From Cyrtodaria siliqua (Eukaryota; Mollusca; Bivalvia; Adapedonta; Hiatellidae), in the NCBI GenBank assembly GCA_037043455.1, contig JAWPHD010001439.1, positions 124,001-188,000 of the forward strand: 64,000 nucleotides of DNA, in the 5' to 3' direction. Positions 46,545 through 57,379 of this stretch are shown piece by piece. The notes under the pieces were generated by a model that was not told where the DNA came from, made no database searches, and worked only from the letters and a program-made list of their open reading frames with translations. The first letter of the stretch is position 1; every line of letters starts with the position of its first letter. A program made the position numbers and the translations under genes.

Positions 46545-47112
46545 TGAAGCAGTTTCCGAATGATAAATCGACTAAGTTCTCATTTGCCGAAAAATTATGT
46601 AATGTCCGAATATTGTCCGCGGGAAAAAATCCGAAGTCCGACAGATATTCCGAAGAAATGTATGGTTTCCGAATTCGGACTTATTTTCCGAATATTTTAT
46701 GTAATTTCCGATATATTTCCACGGAAATCTTCGGAATTCCGATTCCAGACGGGTATAATAATAAATGAGTGATATTAGACCATATAAGGCCCCCATACCA
46801 AAAACATAGGCTTCTGGCGACTGTTTGCTGCAACTCTGCGGCAAACATTGCTGCAAAGCTGCGGCAGACAAGTTTGCGTCAAAGTTGCAGTACACTTTTC
46901 CCATGCAAATGAAATATGCAGCAAACAACTATATGCAAATGAGGTTCTGGTGATGTTCACCGCAACTTTGCGGCAGACCCCATTTGCATAGTAAAAGTGT
47001 GCGGCAACTTCTCAGCACACTTCATTTGCATACCACTTTAAGCTGTAATCTTTTGGCGATGCTTGCTGCTACTTTGCTGCAGACCTCATTTACACTGCAA
47101 ACATTTGCAACA
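46545..47112. repeat. 'ccgaat' repeat zone and 'catttgcata/gcaaac' zone
   Basis: 46545-46760 repeats 'ttccgaat' and 'cggaa' motifs. 46790-47112 repeats 'tgcggcaaac', 'catgcaaatg' and 'cctcatttgcat' at irregular spacing. Both look like old MITE or tandem material. Confidence 0.5.
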
Positions 47113-47694
47113 ATTTTATGCAAATGAATTGAATTGAATTGGGGTTTTAAGGCGCACCAACACATGAAAAGGTTATATGGCGCCTAACAGGCATAAACAT
47201 GCCAGGCTCATCTTCCATGTACATCGAGATAAAATATGGAAAATGGGCATAGAACTTTCTCACCCTGAACTGCAGAGTTGCTGCAAATTCTATCGTAGAA
47301 ACTCCATTTACGCTGGAGCCACGTTATTGTTTTTCTGCCACTGCTCTTTTGATGCGAGCGAGATTGCACCGGAAACAATGCAGGGATCATGATGAAGACC
47401 TTTTTTGTTCATGTTCATTAAAGGTCTTCATCAGGTTTCAGGTGCTATCTCGCTCGCATCAAAAGAGCAGTGGCAGAAAAACAATAACATGGCTCCAGCG
47501 TAAATGGAGTTTCTACGATAGAATTTGCAGCAACTCTGCAGTTCAGGGTGAGAAGGTTCTAGGCCCATTTTCCATATTTTATCTCGATGTACATCGAAGA
47601 TGAGCCTGGCATGTTCATGCCTGTTAGGCGCCATTTAACCCTTTCATGTGTTGGTGCGCCTTAAACAATTCAATTCAATTCATTTGCATAAAAT
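47113..47694. repeat. 582-bp palindrome of a SINE/MITE-like unit
   Basis: Arms of ~285 bp start 'attttatgcaaatgaattga' and contain 'ggggttttaaggcgcaccaa', 'tatggcgcctaacaggca', 'ctggagccacgttattgttt' and 'gatgaagacc'. They meet at a loop near 47400-47420. A single copy of the unit lies at 49914-50172. Confidence 0.9.
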
Positions 47695-48104
47695 TTTCTC
47701 TGCAATGTTCTGGTGATATTTTTCAAAATAAATAATGGACTGAAATTATGAAATAGAACAATTGTGCGCCGTTTGTAAAAAAATAAAATATTTAGCTTGA
47801 AAACATTTTGCTTTATTCAGTATTTAACATGGACTGCACCATATTTAAATAAATTGACACAACTTAAATAAATCGACACAATTTAAATAAATGCTCTCGA
47901 TTTAAAGTATATCCTTACGATTGAGATTATATCCTCACGATTTAAATAAATGGTTTTGATTTAAATAATTGTTTGTGAATTCTAAATAAATGGACCTTTG
48001 TTTTACTAAATGTGCAACAATTTAATTAAATTCACTATATTTAAATAAATCGACACAATTTAAATAAACTGACACTATTTAAATAAATCCTCTCAAAATT
48101 AAAA
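47695..48104. other. Low-complexity 'aaataaat' zone
   Basis: Irregular repetition of 'cacaatttaaataaatcgac' and 'atttaaataaa' (47840-48090). No gene. Confidence 0.6.
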
Positions 48105-48998
48105 TCTGTCATTTCTGCATTACTCTCATTTTCATGGAGATGTCGAGCGCTGTCATTTTGCATTACTCCCATTTTTATGAAGATGTCGAACGCTGTCATT
48201 TTTGCATTACTCCCATTTTCATGGAGATTTCGAGCACTGCATTTCTGCATTACTCTAATTTTCATGGAGATATTGAGTACAGTTGAGCGCTGCCAATTCT
48301 GCATTACTCTCATTTTCATGGAAATGTTGAACGCTGTCATTTCTGCATTACTCTAATTTTCATGGAGTTGTGGAGCGTTGTCATTTCTGCAGTACTCACA
48401 TTTTCATGGAGATGTCGACTGCTGTCATTTCTGCATTACTTCCATTTTTATGGAGATGTCGAGCGCTATCATTTCTGCATTACTCTCATTTTCATGAAGA
48501 TGTCGAGCACAGTAATTTCTGCATTACTCGAATTTTCATTGAGATATCGGCGCTGTCACTACTGCATTACTCTCATTTTCATGGAGATGTTGAGCACTGT
48601 TGAGTACTGTCATTACTCTCATTTTCATGGAGATGTCGAGCACTGTCATTTCTGCATTACTCTCATTTTCATGGAGATATCGAGCGCTGTTGAATACTGT
48701 CATTACTCTCATTTTCATGGAGATGTCGAGCACTGTCATTTCTGCATTACTCACATTTTCCTGGAGATGTCGAAGGAAGTCATTTGTGCATTACTTCCAT
48801 TTTTATGAAGATGTCTAACGCTGTCATTTTTGCATTACTCACATTTTCATGGAGATGTCGAGCGCTTTCATTTCTGCATTACTCACATTTTCATGGAGAT
48901 GTTGAGCACAGTCATTTCTGCATTACTCCCATTTTCATGGAGATGTCGTGTGCTGTCATTTCTGCATTACTCCCATTTTCATGGACATGTCACTCACT
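48105..48998. repeat. 44-bp minisatellite, about twenty units
   Basis: Unit 'attttcatggagatgtcgag' + 'cgctgtcatttctgcattac' + 'tctc', with shorter deleted units near 48600 and 48690. It produces open frames on both strands that are not genes. Confidence 0.92.
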
Positions 48999-49490
48999 AA
49001 CTATAGCAGTCCAATAGGCACCAGTGGTGCCTGGATATGACCAGGATATCTTAGAATCAGCACCAGACCCTAGACAAACCAACAAACGTATCTAATACAC
49101 ACATCTACCTATTGAGGTCATACTGATCATATTGAGGGTACCGACCTCCTTTTCGTACGCCAGATTCCGAACCATATTAGCCAGTATTCCGTACGCCAGG
49201 TTGTGGTACGCCAAACGCCGACATCGCAGTTTTTCATACGCGAACGCCGTATTTTTCTCAAAAAATATTTTTTTCCATCCAAAAAATTAAAAAAATGCTA
49301 ATTTATGTCTCAGATTGCTGGAAATGCCATTTCAGAGGACCTAGGTTTCAAAATTTTCAGGGGGGGGGGGGGGGGTGGTGGGGGTTGGGGGGCATGCCCC
49401 CGGACCCCCCTTGTTATGGTGAACAAAATTGTTCACTGCAGGCTTGCAGCAAACCTCATTTGGAAGGAGATCTGGGCATCGGGAATGGTG
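48999..49490. other. No gene recognised; G-run
   Basis: Repeated 'gtacgcca' words (49150-49240) and a long G-run with 'catgcccccgg' at 49362-49410. No coding signal. Confidence 0.5.
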
Positions 49491-49592
49491 CAAAATGGCA
49501 TGGGACAGGTACTTTTTTTGTCGCGACAAACCATGGGACGATACCTTTTTTTTCGTTTCCTTGCCATGGGACGTACATTTTTTTTTGTATAA
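49491..49592 (+). repeat. Three ~34-bp 'catgggac' repeats, right copy
   Basis: Same order and orientation as at 44323-44405, preceded by 'ggtgcaaaatgg' and followed by the inverted terminal repeat at 49601. Confidence 0.8.
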
Positions 49593-49913
49593 CATTTTTA
49601 TTTGCACCGGTCCCAACCCCCCGATAAATATTGCCTGGTCCCTTAGACAGTTTATAGTTATAGCATAACATATGCAATGATGTTATAAATAACACATCTA
49701 ATGTGTGATAGACATGGAATAAAGGTTCATTCATTTTACAAGCTCACAACCGAACATATACTCACGGTCAATGAAAACGTACCACAAAACAAATCCCTTT
49801 AAAAGTTAAAATGTTGGACAAAACATAATATAATCCATATAATTTTTTTTACGTGCATTGGTGTTATGAAATGCATGTGTATTTCCGGTTTCTTCAGTTA
49901 CATCGCACAAACT

Positions 49914-50172
49914 AAACTGAACTGAATTGGGGTTTTAAGGCGCAGCAACACATTAAAGGTTATATGGCGCCTAACAGGTATGAACATGCCCGGCTTATCA
50001 TCCATGTACATCCAGATAAAATATGGAGAATGGGCCTATAACCTTCTCACCTGCAGAACTGTCGAGTTGTTGCAAATTCTATTGTAGACACTCCATTTAG
50101 GCTGGAGCCACGTTTATTGTTTTTCTGCCACTGCTCTAGTGATTTGAGCGGAATGGCACCTGAAACAATGCA
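49914..50172 (+). mobile_element. Single unit of the palindrome-forming repeat
   Basis: 'actgaattggggttttaagg', 'tatggcgcctaacaggtatg' and 'ctggagccacgtttattgtt' match one arm of 47113-47694 with moderate divergence. Confidence 0.85.
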
Positions 50173-50815
50173 GGATGAGCAATGAACAAAACATGCTAAA
50201 ATTAACATGAATTTGGGGGTGGGTGACGGGGGGGGGGGGGGGGGAGGTGGGGTGTCTACCCCTCTGCCTACACCTCCAACGGGATCTACAGTGGCCCTAT
50301 TCTTTGCCCCGGAACCACACGGGGCACATCGCAAAAACAATTCATTTTCTCAGAAACATTCATTGCATAATACTATCAGTAGTCAAATAATAAATAGGCC
50401 AGTAAAACCAACGGCTTGAAAGTTAGAGGAACAGTTTTCTTTTTATGAGTATCCATAGTAACAATGTTAAATGGCAAAGTAAATAACTGTAACAATTCGT
50501 CATAAAGGCCAACCAATAAACATGTGACAAGTGAGGTGGCAAGTTTTCAATACTTAAAAAAAGAAAATATTGTTAAGCAGTTTTATTCCAAATGGTCTGC
50601 GAATAATCCAACAGCATAAATATATGAAGTTAATGGTGCGTTTTCATTGACCGTCAGTTTAATGTGACTAGCAATTCACAGAATACGAATACATAAGGCA
50701 TGCAACAAAAGTAGATGCACAAGTTGAACAGGAAATGTTGCATTCACAGAACTCAATTATCCAGCGCGTTATAAACAAAACTAATTACAAGGATACATAG
50801 AAGCAAAATAACAAA
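50173..50815. other. G-run and unique sequence, no gene
   Basis: A run of about 16 G at 50229-50245 in 'tgacgggggg' context. The Gly/Pro-rich frames around it are artefacts of the run. Confidence 0.6.
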
Positions 50816-52718
50816 CGTGCCAGCTCATGGACTGAGTCAGAGAATTGATCAGTGCCAGCTCATGGACTGAGTCAGAGAATTGATCAGTGCCAGCTCATGG
50901 ACTGAGTCAGAGAATTGATCAGTGCCAGCTCATGGATCAGTGCCAGCTCATGGACTGAGTCAGAGAATTGATCAGTGCCAGCTCATGGATCAGTGCCAGC
51001 TCATGGACTGAGTCAGAGAAATGATCAGTGCCAGCTCATGGATAAGTGCCAGCTCATGGACTGAGTCAGAGAATTGATCAGTGCCAGCTCATGGATCAGT
51101 GCCAGCTCATGGACTGAGTCAGAGAATTGATTAGTGCCAGCTCATGGATCATTGCCAGCTCATGGACTAAGTCAGACAATTGATCAGTGCCAGCTCATGG
51201 ATCAGTGCCAGCTCATGGACTGAGTCAGAGAATTGATCAGTGCCAGCTCATGGATCAGTGCCAGCTCATGGACTGAGTCACAGAATTGATCAGTGCCAGC
51301 TCATGGACTGAGTCAGAGAAATTGATCAGTGCCAGCTCATGGACTGAGTCAGAGAATTGATCAGTGCCAGCTGACTGAGTCAGAGAATGATCAGTGAGGG
51401 CAAGGCAGAATGCACAGCGGGCATGGACTGAGTCAGAGAATTGATCAGTGTCAGCGCATGGACTGAGTCAGAGAATTGATCAGTGCAAGCTCATGGATCA
51501 GTGCCCGCTCATGGACTGAGTCAGAGAATTGATCAGTGCCAGCTGACTGAGTCAGAGAATTGATCAGTGCCAGCTCATGGACTGAGTCAGAGAATTGATC
51601 GGTGCCAGCTCATGGATCAGTGCCAGCTCACGGACTGAGTCAGAGAATTGATCAGTGCCAGCTCATGGACTGAGTCAGAGAATTGATCAGTGCCAGCTCA
51701 TGGACTGAGTCAGAGAATTGATCAGTGTCAGCTCATGGACTGAGTCAGAGAATTGATCAGTGCCAGCTCATGGACCGGGAATGAGTCAGAGAATTGATCA
51801 GTGCCAGCTCATGGACTGAGTCAGAGAATTGATCAGTGCCAGCTGACTGAGTCAGAGAATTGATCAGTGCCAGCTCATGGACTTAGTCAGAGAATTGATC
51901 GGTGCCAGCTCATGGATCAGTGCCAGCTCACGGACTGAGTCAGAGAATTGATCAGTGCCAGCTCATGGACTGAGTCAGAGAATTGATCAGTGCCAGCTCA
52001 TGGTCTGAGTCAGAGAATTGATCAGTGTCAGCTCATGGACTGAGTCAGAGAATTGATCAGTGCCAGCTCATGGACCGGGAATGAGTCAGAGAATTGATCA
52101 GTGCCAGCTCATGGACCGGGATTAGTATGAGAATTGATCAGTGCCAGCTCAGAGAATTGATCAGTGCCAGCTCATGGACTGAGTCAGAGAATTGATCAGT
52201 GTCAGCTCATGGACTGAGTCAGAGAATTGATCAGTGCCAGCTCATGGACGGGAATGAGTCAGAGAATTGATCAGTGCCAGCTCATGGACCGGGATTAGTA
52301 TGAGAATTGATCAGTGCCAGCTCATGGACCGGAATGAGTCAGAGAATTGATCAGTGCCAGCTCATGGACCGGGAATGAGTCAGAGAATTGATCAGTGCCA
52401 GCTCATGGACCGGGAATAGTCTGAGAATTGATCAGTGCCAGCTCATGGACCGGGAATGAGTCAGAGAATTGATCAGTGCCAGCTCATGGACCGGGAATGA
52501 GTCAGAGAATTGATCAGTGCCAGCTCATGGACCGGGAATAGTCAGAGAATTGATCAGTCCCAGCTCATGGACCGGAATGAGTCAGAGAATTGATCAGTGC
52601 CAGCTCATGGACCGGGAATAGTTAGAGAATTGATCAGTGCCAGCTCATGGACCGGGAATAGTCATAGAATTGATCAGTGCTTGCTCATGGACCGGGAATG
52701 AGTCATAGAATTGATCAA
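50816..52718 (+). repeat. 35-bp minisatellite with AP-1 motif in most units
   Basis: About fifty units of 'tgccagctcatggactgagt' + 'cagagaattgatcag'. The left half is mixed with an 18-bp short form 'tgccagctcatggatcag'. The right half is dominated by a variant with 'catggaccgggaatgagtca'. Most units contain TGAGTCA, the consensus AP-1 (Jun/Fos) site. Confidence 0.95.
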
Positions 52719-53400
52719 AAGTGGTTATAATCCTTTATTACATTTATATGGGTGAAATATTATAATTTCTCAGTGAAAGAATATTCATAATTGCTAAATA
52801 TTAATAACTAACTCCGTACACAAAAATAACTGCGACGTTGTGTTTATGACGTCAATAACGTGTTTGTGACGTCGACGTCATCCGCCGATAACGCTAAATA
52901 AAGCGATTAATTCTGGTTAAAATCATACATAATCTGATTAAAAATGTAATAAATAGATTAGTTAACTGTTGTGATCGATTATATGGAAATCCTTTCTTCG
53001 ATGGTAGACGTGTGCTGTTGTTTCACTCACTCTCTTACGCTCGTTCGTGAAAAAAAACACGCCTATCATCTCGTGAATGATTTCTCTATAATCGATCTCG
53101 GCAGTTAAATAATCTCTATTTATCATGCAGATGTGCACTTTTCTGCCCTATAAAGGGGTGACCTATTAAATTTTGCTTTATTAGCCACTGTCCAATAGAA
53201 CAAATCAATGCGGAATCCCTTGGCGTTTATTGTACGTAACGTTATCTGACGTCATGCACGTAACGTTGCCTGACGTCATAAAACAAACAAAAAAACAACC
53301 ACATGGCGGCGTCCTCGATAACTCGATAAGCGTAACATTTGGAGAAATAGGTAATAATAGTAATTCATACAGTAAATGTGGATAATCTACATGATAAATA
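52719..53400. other. No gene; cluster of CRE sites
   Basis: 'tgacgtca' occurs near 52847, 53249 and 53273. A nested palindrome 'tgacgtcgacgtca' lies near 52868. No coding sequence follows within 300 bp other than a hairpin. Confidence 0.5.
52847..52882. promoter_or_regulatory. CRE and CRE-palindrome pair
   Basis: 'tgacgtca' and 'tgacgtcgacgtca' within 36 bp, binding-site-like for CREB/ATF proteins. Function unproven. Confidence 0.3.
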
Positions 53401-53542
53401 GAATATTATGTCAGTGCCTTTTACTATCAAGTTTATTAGGCTCGGCACGAAAACGAAGAATGGCTCAACAGAGCCTCACCATTCTTCGTTTTCTAAGCCT
53501 CGCCTAATAAACTTGATAGTAAAAGGCACTGACATAATATTC
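53401..53542. repeat. 142-bp hairpin element
   Basis: Arms 'gaatattatgtcagtgcctt', 'ttactatcaagtttattagg' and 'cgaaaacgaagaatgg' are mirrored on the right side around a ~15-bp loop. Confidence 0.92.
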
Positions 53543-53744
53543 TCTGTATCCTTGCATGTTAGTGGTTGGCCCATTTATAATTCGCAGCTTTGCTGAGAGG
53601 ATTGCACAATGACCCAAAACAATGTGATGACTAAATCTTAAAAAGGAAGTTAACGTCTATTATTGGTCTTACATGTTGTCTTGTCGTGTCCTCAACAGTG
53701 TACTCTTGTTGTTCTGATTCTAGGTCATTTAGTACCTAATTTGT

Positions 53745-54105
53745 GATTTTCGAGACTTTTATTTTTTATTTTTATATACGTGTTATCTTTGGGTGTTTAC
53801 TGTTATTGCTTATTAATGCTGTCTTGCTTGTTAGAGGATATATTCTAGCCGGGAAATCCAATATTTACGCTTTCCGATTAAATTGAGATGACACGAGGGT
53901 AAACATGAAGTTTAGTGCACCATAACACCTGGTGTAATCCATAAGCGGCCTTTTCTCTACTGTCCCTTTCAATGCAATACCCCTGATGTCTACCTTTTTA
54001 TGTTTTTAATGTCGCATATATTGTTTCAATACTTTCCTTGACATTGTTGATTGTTTTGAATGCGTGTTTTTGATGGACTGCGTTTATAAATGCACATTTC
54101 CCGTT
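53745..54105 (+). mobile_element. Family-P retroelement, copy F (old)
   Basis: Diverged 3' end in + orientation: 'gttagaggatatattctag', 'tttacgctttccgattaaat', 'gagatgacacgagggtaaac' and 'atttcccgttcgat' align block by block with copy E. Confidence 0.65.
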
Positions 54106-54326
54106 CGATATGTGTATCTACTTATATCGTCATTCTTGTCAGTACAAACAACTTTTTGTGCTTTTGAACGCATTATAATTCAGCTGACTAACTTCCAGTT
54201 CGTTATTCGGAGATTCGGCAGCTGGTTCAACTAACGGTGTTCAAGGGACTATTATTCGTGATTTCAATAGAAAACAAAAATCAATTGAAGAGTTTTAAGA
54301 AAAACACATACTTATACACAAAACGA

Positions 54327-54578
54327 ATACACTTCTCAAAACTGCTAACTACACCGCTCACGTTTTATACACTTTTCAAAACAGCCAACTACACCGATTT
54401 AAAATATGAATAATTTTGTTAATATCATTATTTCATAGTTGTTTGTAATTAAATAAACAAATAACACAAATCTGCACTATATGAGACAATTTTTTATTTT
54501 ATTGAAAAACATTCAACCCATCGATATATATAAACCCAAAACGTGAGCGGTTGTAGTTAGCAGTTTTGAGAAGTGTAT
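54327..54578. mobile_element. MITE with ~40-bp inverted repeats
   Basis: 'atacacttctcaaaactgct' + 'aactacaccgctcacgtttt' is mirrored at 54537-54578. Downstream, a ~95-bp direct repeat ('gaactgcgaactatttcaaa') spans 54590-54755. Confidence 0.85.
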
Positions 54579-54764
54579 GTTGTAATTGGAATAATGAACT
54601 GCGAACTATTTCAAATCAATTACAATATGTACGTTTTATTTATGTAAAATTATGTTTTTTCTTTAAAATATTTCATTTGATATTGGAAACATGAATAGCA
54701 AACTGCGATCTATTTCAAATAAATTACAACATGTTCGTTTTATGTATAATAATGCGTATTCAAA

Positions 54765-54995
54765 TGTTGACCTTGCGGTCAAATTTGACCCCACCAAAGG
54801 ATTATATGCTTTACATAGCTGTGTGTTGAGAACAAATTAAAAAAGCTTCTCCGAAACCACAAGGCATACAGCTCTCATATATTGCATGTAGCATAAGCGT
54901 ATGGTCTTCCACCAGGTTTGTGCAAAGGATGACACTGGGGTCAAATTTGACCGCCCCTGGTATCACAGTTTTACAAAGGAAGCTTAACATTTTAG
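54765..54995 (+). repeat. Fragment of the ~165-bp tandem family
   Basis: 'tgcggtcaaatttgacccc', 'ccacaaggcatacagctctc' and 'ggggtcaaatttgaccg' match diverged units of 23235-25787. Confidence 0.75.
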
Positions 54996-55069
54996 GCTTT
55001 GTACTTATAATCAAATTTATAATCAATTTATAATTAATTGATACCCTTCATCGGACCCCGACATAAGAC

Positions 55070-55128
55070 GGGTGGGGTGGGGTGGGGGTGTGGGGGTTGG
55101 GGTGTGTGGGGGTGATTGGGGGGTGGTA
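55070..55128 (+). repeat. G-rich tract with quadruplex potential
   Basis: Many runs of 3-6 G separated by T or TG ('gggtggggtggggtgggggt'). It has four or more G-runs in a row. Confidence 0.8.
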
Positions 55129-55369
55129 ATGACATGTTTTAAATATTGTGTATTTATTGTTAATGTGAAAAGATATTCTTCGCATTGTTCTTTCTTATAT
55201 TGCAAAATGATGCTACATTCACAAGAGTTTTATTTATTGCTAATGAATATTTTCCCAACGAGCTAATTCAGATAAACACCAACAAAAAGATATTATATAG
55301 GTAATATATATAATGAAAACAGTTCAATATTAATTGTAACGATTTGATCGAAAATTCGGACGGAAGTAA

Positions 55370-55500
55370 ACGGGCAGATGTCATTTTGATGTCGGGCCAA
55401 TCGTCAGCCGACGTCGGGTCGAGATTATAACCGACATCTGGCCAATATTGACAACGACATCGGGCCGATGTCGTCCCGATATAGAATGCTGGCTGGGATG
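55370..55500. repeat. 'cgacatcgggcc' repeat (MITE-like)
   Basis: Repeated and partly inverted 'gatgtcgggccaat', 'cgacgtcgggtcg', 'cgacatctggccaat' and 'cgacatcgggccgatgtcg'. A type often seen in bivalve non-coding DNA, as I recall it. Confidence 0.6.
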
Positions 55501-55679
55501 ATAGCAGAACTTTCACTGAAATCTCTGAACCAATATTGCCCAGACTTTATACGGATGCTTCCCTGCAATGAGATGTACCTTAAACGAAAAAAATAGGTAA
55601 ATCGGACGAAATGGCCAAAACATTTCTAAAAACAGACAACACTTTAAAACATTTTCTCAAAAGCGGCTGATAGATTTTT

Positions 55680-56340
55680 TGAATTCCTGTTTATAACTGA
55701 TCATCACTAAACTTTTATCTTTTCATCATTTGTCTCCTGGGGTAAAAATGTTTCACATGGTTAGATAGTTTTCTCTCTTTTTCTTCTAAGGGATCCCCTT
55801 TTCAGTATTTATATAGGGAAATGGGTTTGTTGACCACATTCTCTGAAACCTCTGGACAATGTTCAAATTCTATATGGAAGCTCCTGTAATAAGGCGTACC
55901 TTACAGAACAAAAAACATTAGGTCAATCATACTTTTTAAATGGCCGCCATTACGTAAAATAGCTAAAACCGTAAACACATTTCCTCTCGATATATAACTA
56001 CACCATATATTTTGACAAATGTTTTTTTATATTATTGGTCGAGTTACTAAACTATTCAGTTTATGTTTTTAGCTCTACTGGTAAAAAGGTTATGCGGTGG
56101 TACATTGTCTGTTGGGCTGCAATTAGGAGTATCTTATAAAAGAAAAAATAGGTCAATTGCACTTTCAATATAGCCGTCATTACTTAAAGTACCAAAAAAC
56201 CTCAAATATTCTTCTCCTGAGCGCACCATGGATTTTGACAATCAATTCTATTTTAGAATTGGTCGCTAGGTACTTAACTATCAAGTTTCTGATTTCTGTT
56301 TCAACATTTTCCTTACAGCATCTTATATTCTCAGTCATTA
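55680..56340. repeat. Degraded stem-loop-family sequence
   Basis: 'tttttagctctactggtaaa' with 'ggttatgcggtgg' at 56069-56100 matches the start of the 19160 element. 'gggatccccttttcagtatt' at 55790 matches the end of family M. Both are old fragments. No gene. Confidence 0.55.
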
Positions 56341-56411
56341 ATTGAGAGCATTTGAACATCAATATGTTTTAATATGCATACGTTAGACATTTCTATATGA
56401 ATACACAGTAC

Positions 56412-56534
56412 CTGGCAAAACACCTGGAAAATGTCTTTTGATGAAACCAACATGTCGAGAAATGTATCAGTTTCTGGTCTGCGCGATATGAGTTGTGCAT
56501 ACGTTTCTTCATTTATAAGACGCATTTCGTAAAA
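56412..56534 (-). CDS. Candidate internal exon 2 of an unidentified gene
   Basis: Acceptor 'atatatatagcaaacag' ends at 56535 and the exon starts in phase 0. It reads 'FYEMRLINEETYAQLISRRP' then 'ETDTFLDMLVSSKDIFQ'. There are two donors 12 nt apart: 'gtgttttg' at 56423 (exon end 56424) and 'gtactgtg' at 56411 (exon end 56412). Both keep the frame and differ by four codons. No domain recognised; charged, soluble-looking sequence. Downstream exons were not found. Confidence 0.45.
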
Positions 56535-56654
56535 CTGTTTGCTATATATATGTAATTAGTACAGTGTTGTATAAATACAAAAATTAAATGAAAAGATATG
56601 TGGTTAACACATTTTTCATACTGAAAAAAGCGACCACAGAATAAGATGAGAGGA

Positions 56655-56775
56655 ACGATGAAGATTTCGATCAAACAAGTCACCTTCAAGACTCGAAACT
56701 AGGCGGGGCAGTTGTATTCAGCTCAAGACCGAAAGGCCTTATCCGCGGGGCTACCGAGGCCGCTTGTAAATGGAA
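56655..56775 (-). mobile_element. tRNA-like sequence (SINE head or tRNA pseudogene)
   Basis: On the - strand, 'gcggcctcggtagccccgcg' + 'gataagg' resembles a Leu/Ser tRNA A-box region and 'agtttcgagtc' ~45 bases later a B-box. GC-rich against AT-rich flanks. Stems are imperfect. Confidence 0.4.
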
Positions 56776-57257
56776 GACTGAGTTATACCAATCCATAACG
56801 TAATTATTAATTAAAATCAGTGAAAGTCTTGTTAGGATACGGTACTGGGAGTATAATTCCTGTCGACTGATACTATAAGAACATTGATGTATATGGTTTA
56901 ATAAATAAGAACGACGAAATCATCCGCATTTCAGTTATTATGTTTGTATACATATGATTATTAAATCTTTTAAGGTAATTATTTCAATAAGTTATCAATT
57001 TGGAATGTGGTAGCATTTATTTAGTGTTTATAATTGAAGAAAGATCTATAAGATAAAACGCTTGTATAAAAAAGGTATAATTTTGAAGACGATCATATAT
57101 AACATTAAAGCATATACCTCAATTACGGCATTTCATAACTACACCATCAGTTGTGGCAAATATTTTAGGTATTGTTATATATGTTTAACTTGTTTAATGG
57201 CATTGGCCTATTTTTTTAAAGTAAATTGTAAATTTTCAAATGTGGTCCTTCTCTTAC

Positions 57258-57359
57258 CTGCACTCGTGTATTAGCACCAAAGTTTGTCTGTTTTAATGGT
57301 TGGGGAAATCCTCTGTCGAACACCGCAAGCATGTCCTTGGGTATCACATGCACATGTCT
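57258..57359 (-). CDS. Candidate internal exon 1 of an unidentified gene
   Basis: Acceptor 'ttttatcaatttag' ends at 57360, donor 'gtaagagaagg' starts at 57257, length exactly 34 codons in phase 0. It reads 'RHVHVIPKDMLAVFDRGFPQ' then 'PLKQTNFGANTRVQ'. It joins in frame to the exon at 56534 across a 723-bp intron. GC content exceeds the surroundings. I do not recognise the protein. A second upstream exon-like segment with donor at 57432 ends in phase 1 and does not fit. Confidence 0.5.
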
Positions 57360-57379
57360 CTAAATTGATAAAATAATGC

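Larger units (their letters stand above)
44271..49645. mobile_element. 5.4-kb interval bounded by 42-bp terminal inverted repeats
   Basis: The left end begins 'gggaccggccaatatttatt', the right end inverted 'gggaccaggcaatatttatc', both continuing 'ggggggttgggaccggtgca'. Three of 42 positions differ. TTA flanks both ends (44271-44273 and 49643-49645), as in 3-bp target duplications of PIF/Harbinger-type elements. Just inside each end is the same 3 x ~34-bp 'catgggac..tacttttttt' repeat, but in direct orientation. No transposase frame is seen inside. It could be one composite element or two truncated short MITEs. Confidence 0.55.

Noticed and set aside
48041..49017. Several 70-150-codon frames on both strands
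   Set aside because: Frame-cycling through the 44-bp minisatellite.
50816..52718. CRISPR-like array
   Set aside because: Units are contiguous without unique spacers, the setting is eukaryotic, and no cas genes exist. It is a minisatellite.
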